Part shown: piece after piece, positions 5,038 to 5,164 of the stretch
Position numbering within the stretch: the first letter of the stretch is position 1
How the letters are laid out: the number at the start of each line of letters is the position of its first letter
Assembly: GCA_947174975.1 (NCBI GenBank)
Contig: CAMWLA010000090.1
Coordinates: forward strand, 1-5,164
Length of the DNA stretch: 5,164 nucleotides
Source: an uncultured Clostridia bacterium
GTDB lineage: Bacteria; Bacillota; Clostridia; Christensenellales; Borkfalkiaceae
Direction: 5' to 3'
Position numbers and translations under genes: made by a program
Notes under the pieces: model-generated
Told to the model about the DNA's origin: nothing
Seen by the model: the letters and a program-made list of their open reading frames with translations, nothing else
Database searches by the model: none

Positions 5038-5164
5038 GCGAAAGTTTTCGCAAATTGAGTTGTGCTGCGCAAAAGCATGGTTTTGCTTGCACCGCTAATT
5101 AATAAATATTATTTTACTTATTTTGCATTTTTGCCCTTTAAATATTTTACTAATTATAAATAAT
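5038..5164. other. Intergenic end of window: small hairpins and AT-rich DNA
   Basis: No gene is seen here. GCGAA/TTCGC (5038-5042 with 5047-5051) is a small hairpin. A second one pairs GTGC (5062-5065) with GCAC (5089-5092) and then, past an internal loop, GCAAAA (5069-5074) with TTTTGC (5081-5086). From 5093 the sequence is very AT-rich. A weak + strand promoter-like pair (TTGCCC 5131-5136, TATAAA 5155-5160, spacer 18) might serve a gene beyond the window, but such matches are expected by chance in AT-rich DNA. Confidence 0.35.

Noticed and set aside
4693..5058. + strand open frame of 121 codons overlapping the peptidase start and the hairpin cluster
   Set aside because: Half of it is antisense to the well-supported M18 gene and the rest reads through the inverted repeats. 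There is no ribosome-binding site or recognisable protein pattern.
4915..5092. CRISPR array
   Set aside because: The repeats are palindromes of different sequence and size. No direct repeat with regular spacers is present.

Overview
The window looks like ordinary chromosome from a Gram-positive-type bacterium, most likely an uncultured member of the Bacillota/Clostridia. This is inferred from purine-rich AGGAG ribosome-binding sites, sigma-A-like promoters with extended -10 boxes, strong U-tract terminators, a lipoprotein signal with lipobox, and cytosolic M18 aminopeptidase content. Taxonomy is an inference; no rRNA, tRNA, CRISPR array, transposase or phage gene is visible.

Layout on the + strand: (1) the C-terminal end of a multi-pass membrane protein (to 209). 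(2) Two tandem, almost abutting genes (254-628, 630-989) for small proteins that share one plan: a winged-helix-like N-terminal domain and a single C-terminal membrane helix. They look like diverged paralogues. The first one starts inside a perfect 18-bp inverted repeat (238-298). (3) A separately promoted gene (1073-2377) for an N-terminally membrane-anchored, extracytoplasmic, probably beta-propeller-like protein, closed by a clear terminator (2381-2412). (4) A 270-base non-coding stretch that is the most unusual part of the window: an extended -10 promoter fires at the edge of a ~118-nt imperfect palindrome, followed by an intrinsic terminator, then directly by the ribosome-binding site of (5) a lipoprotein gene (2651-3415, GTG start). 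I read it as a structured, attenuated 5' leader or a small RNA with read-through into the lipoprotein gene. (6) A bidirectional terminator (3439-3474) separates this gene from (7) the convergent M18 metalloaminopeptidase gene (4851-3484, - strand), which has its own promoter at 4880-4908. (8) Upstream of the peptidase, a 250-base intergenic region holds at least three directly abutting inverted repeats (4915-5023) and a fourth hairpin (5062-5092), then an AT-rich stretch to the window end.

The genes do not form one pathway. The + strand genes are mostly envelope-associated (membrane protein, two tail-anchored putative DNA- or protein-binding proteins, one anchored propeller-like protein, one lipoprotein); the aminopeptidase is a cytosolic housekeeping peptidase. 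The main leads are the leader RNA at about 2455-2630 and its competing pairings with the start of the lipoprotein gene, the hairpin over the start of the gene at 254, and the hairpin cluster upstream of the peptidase.
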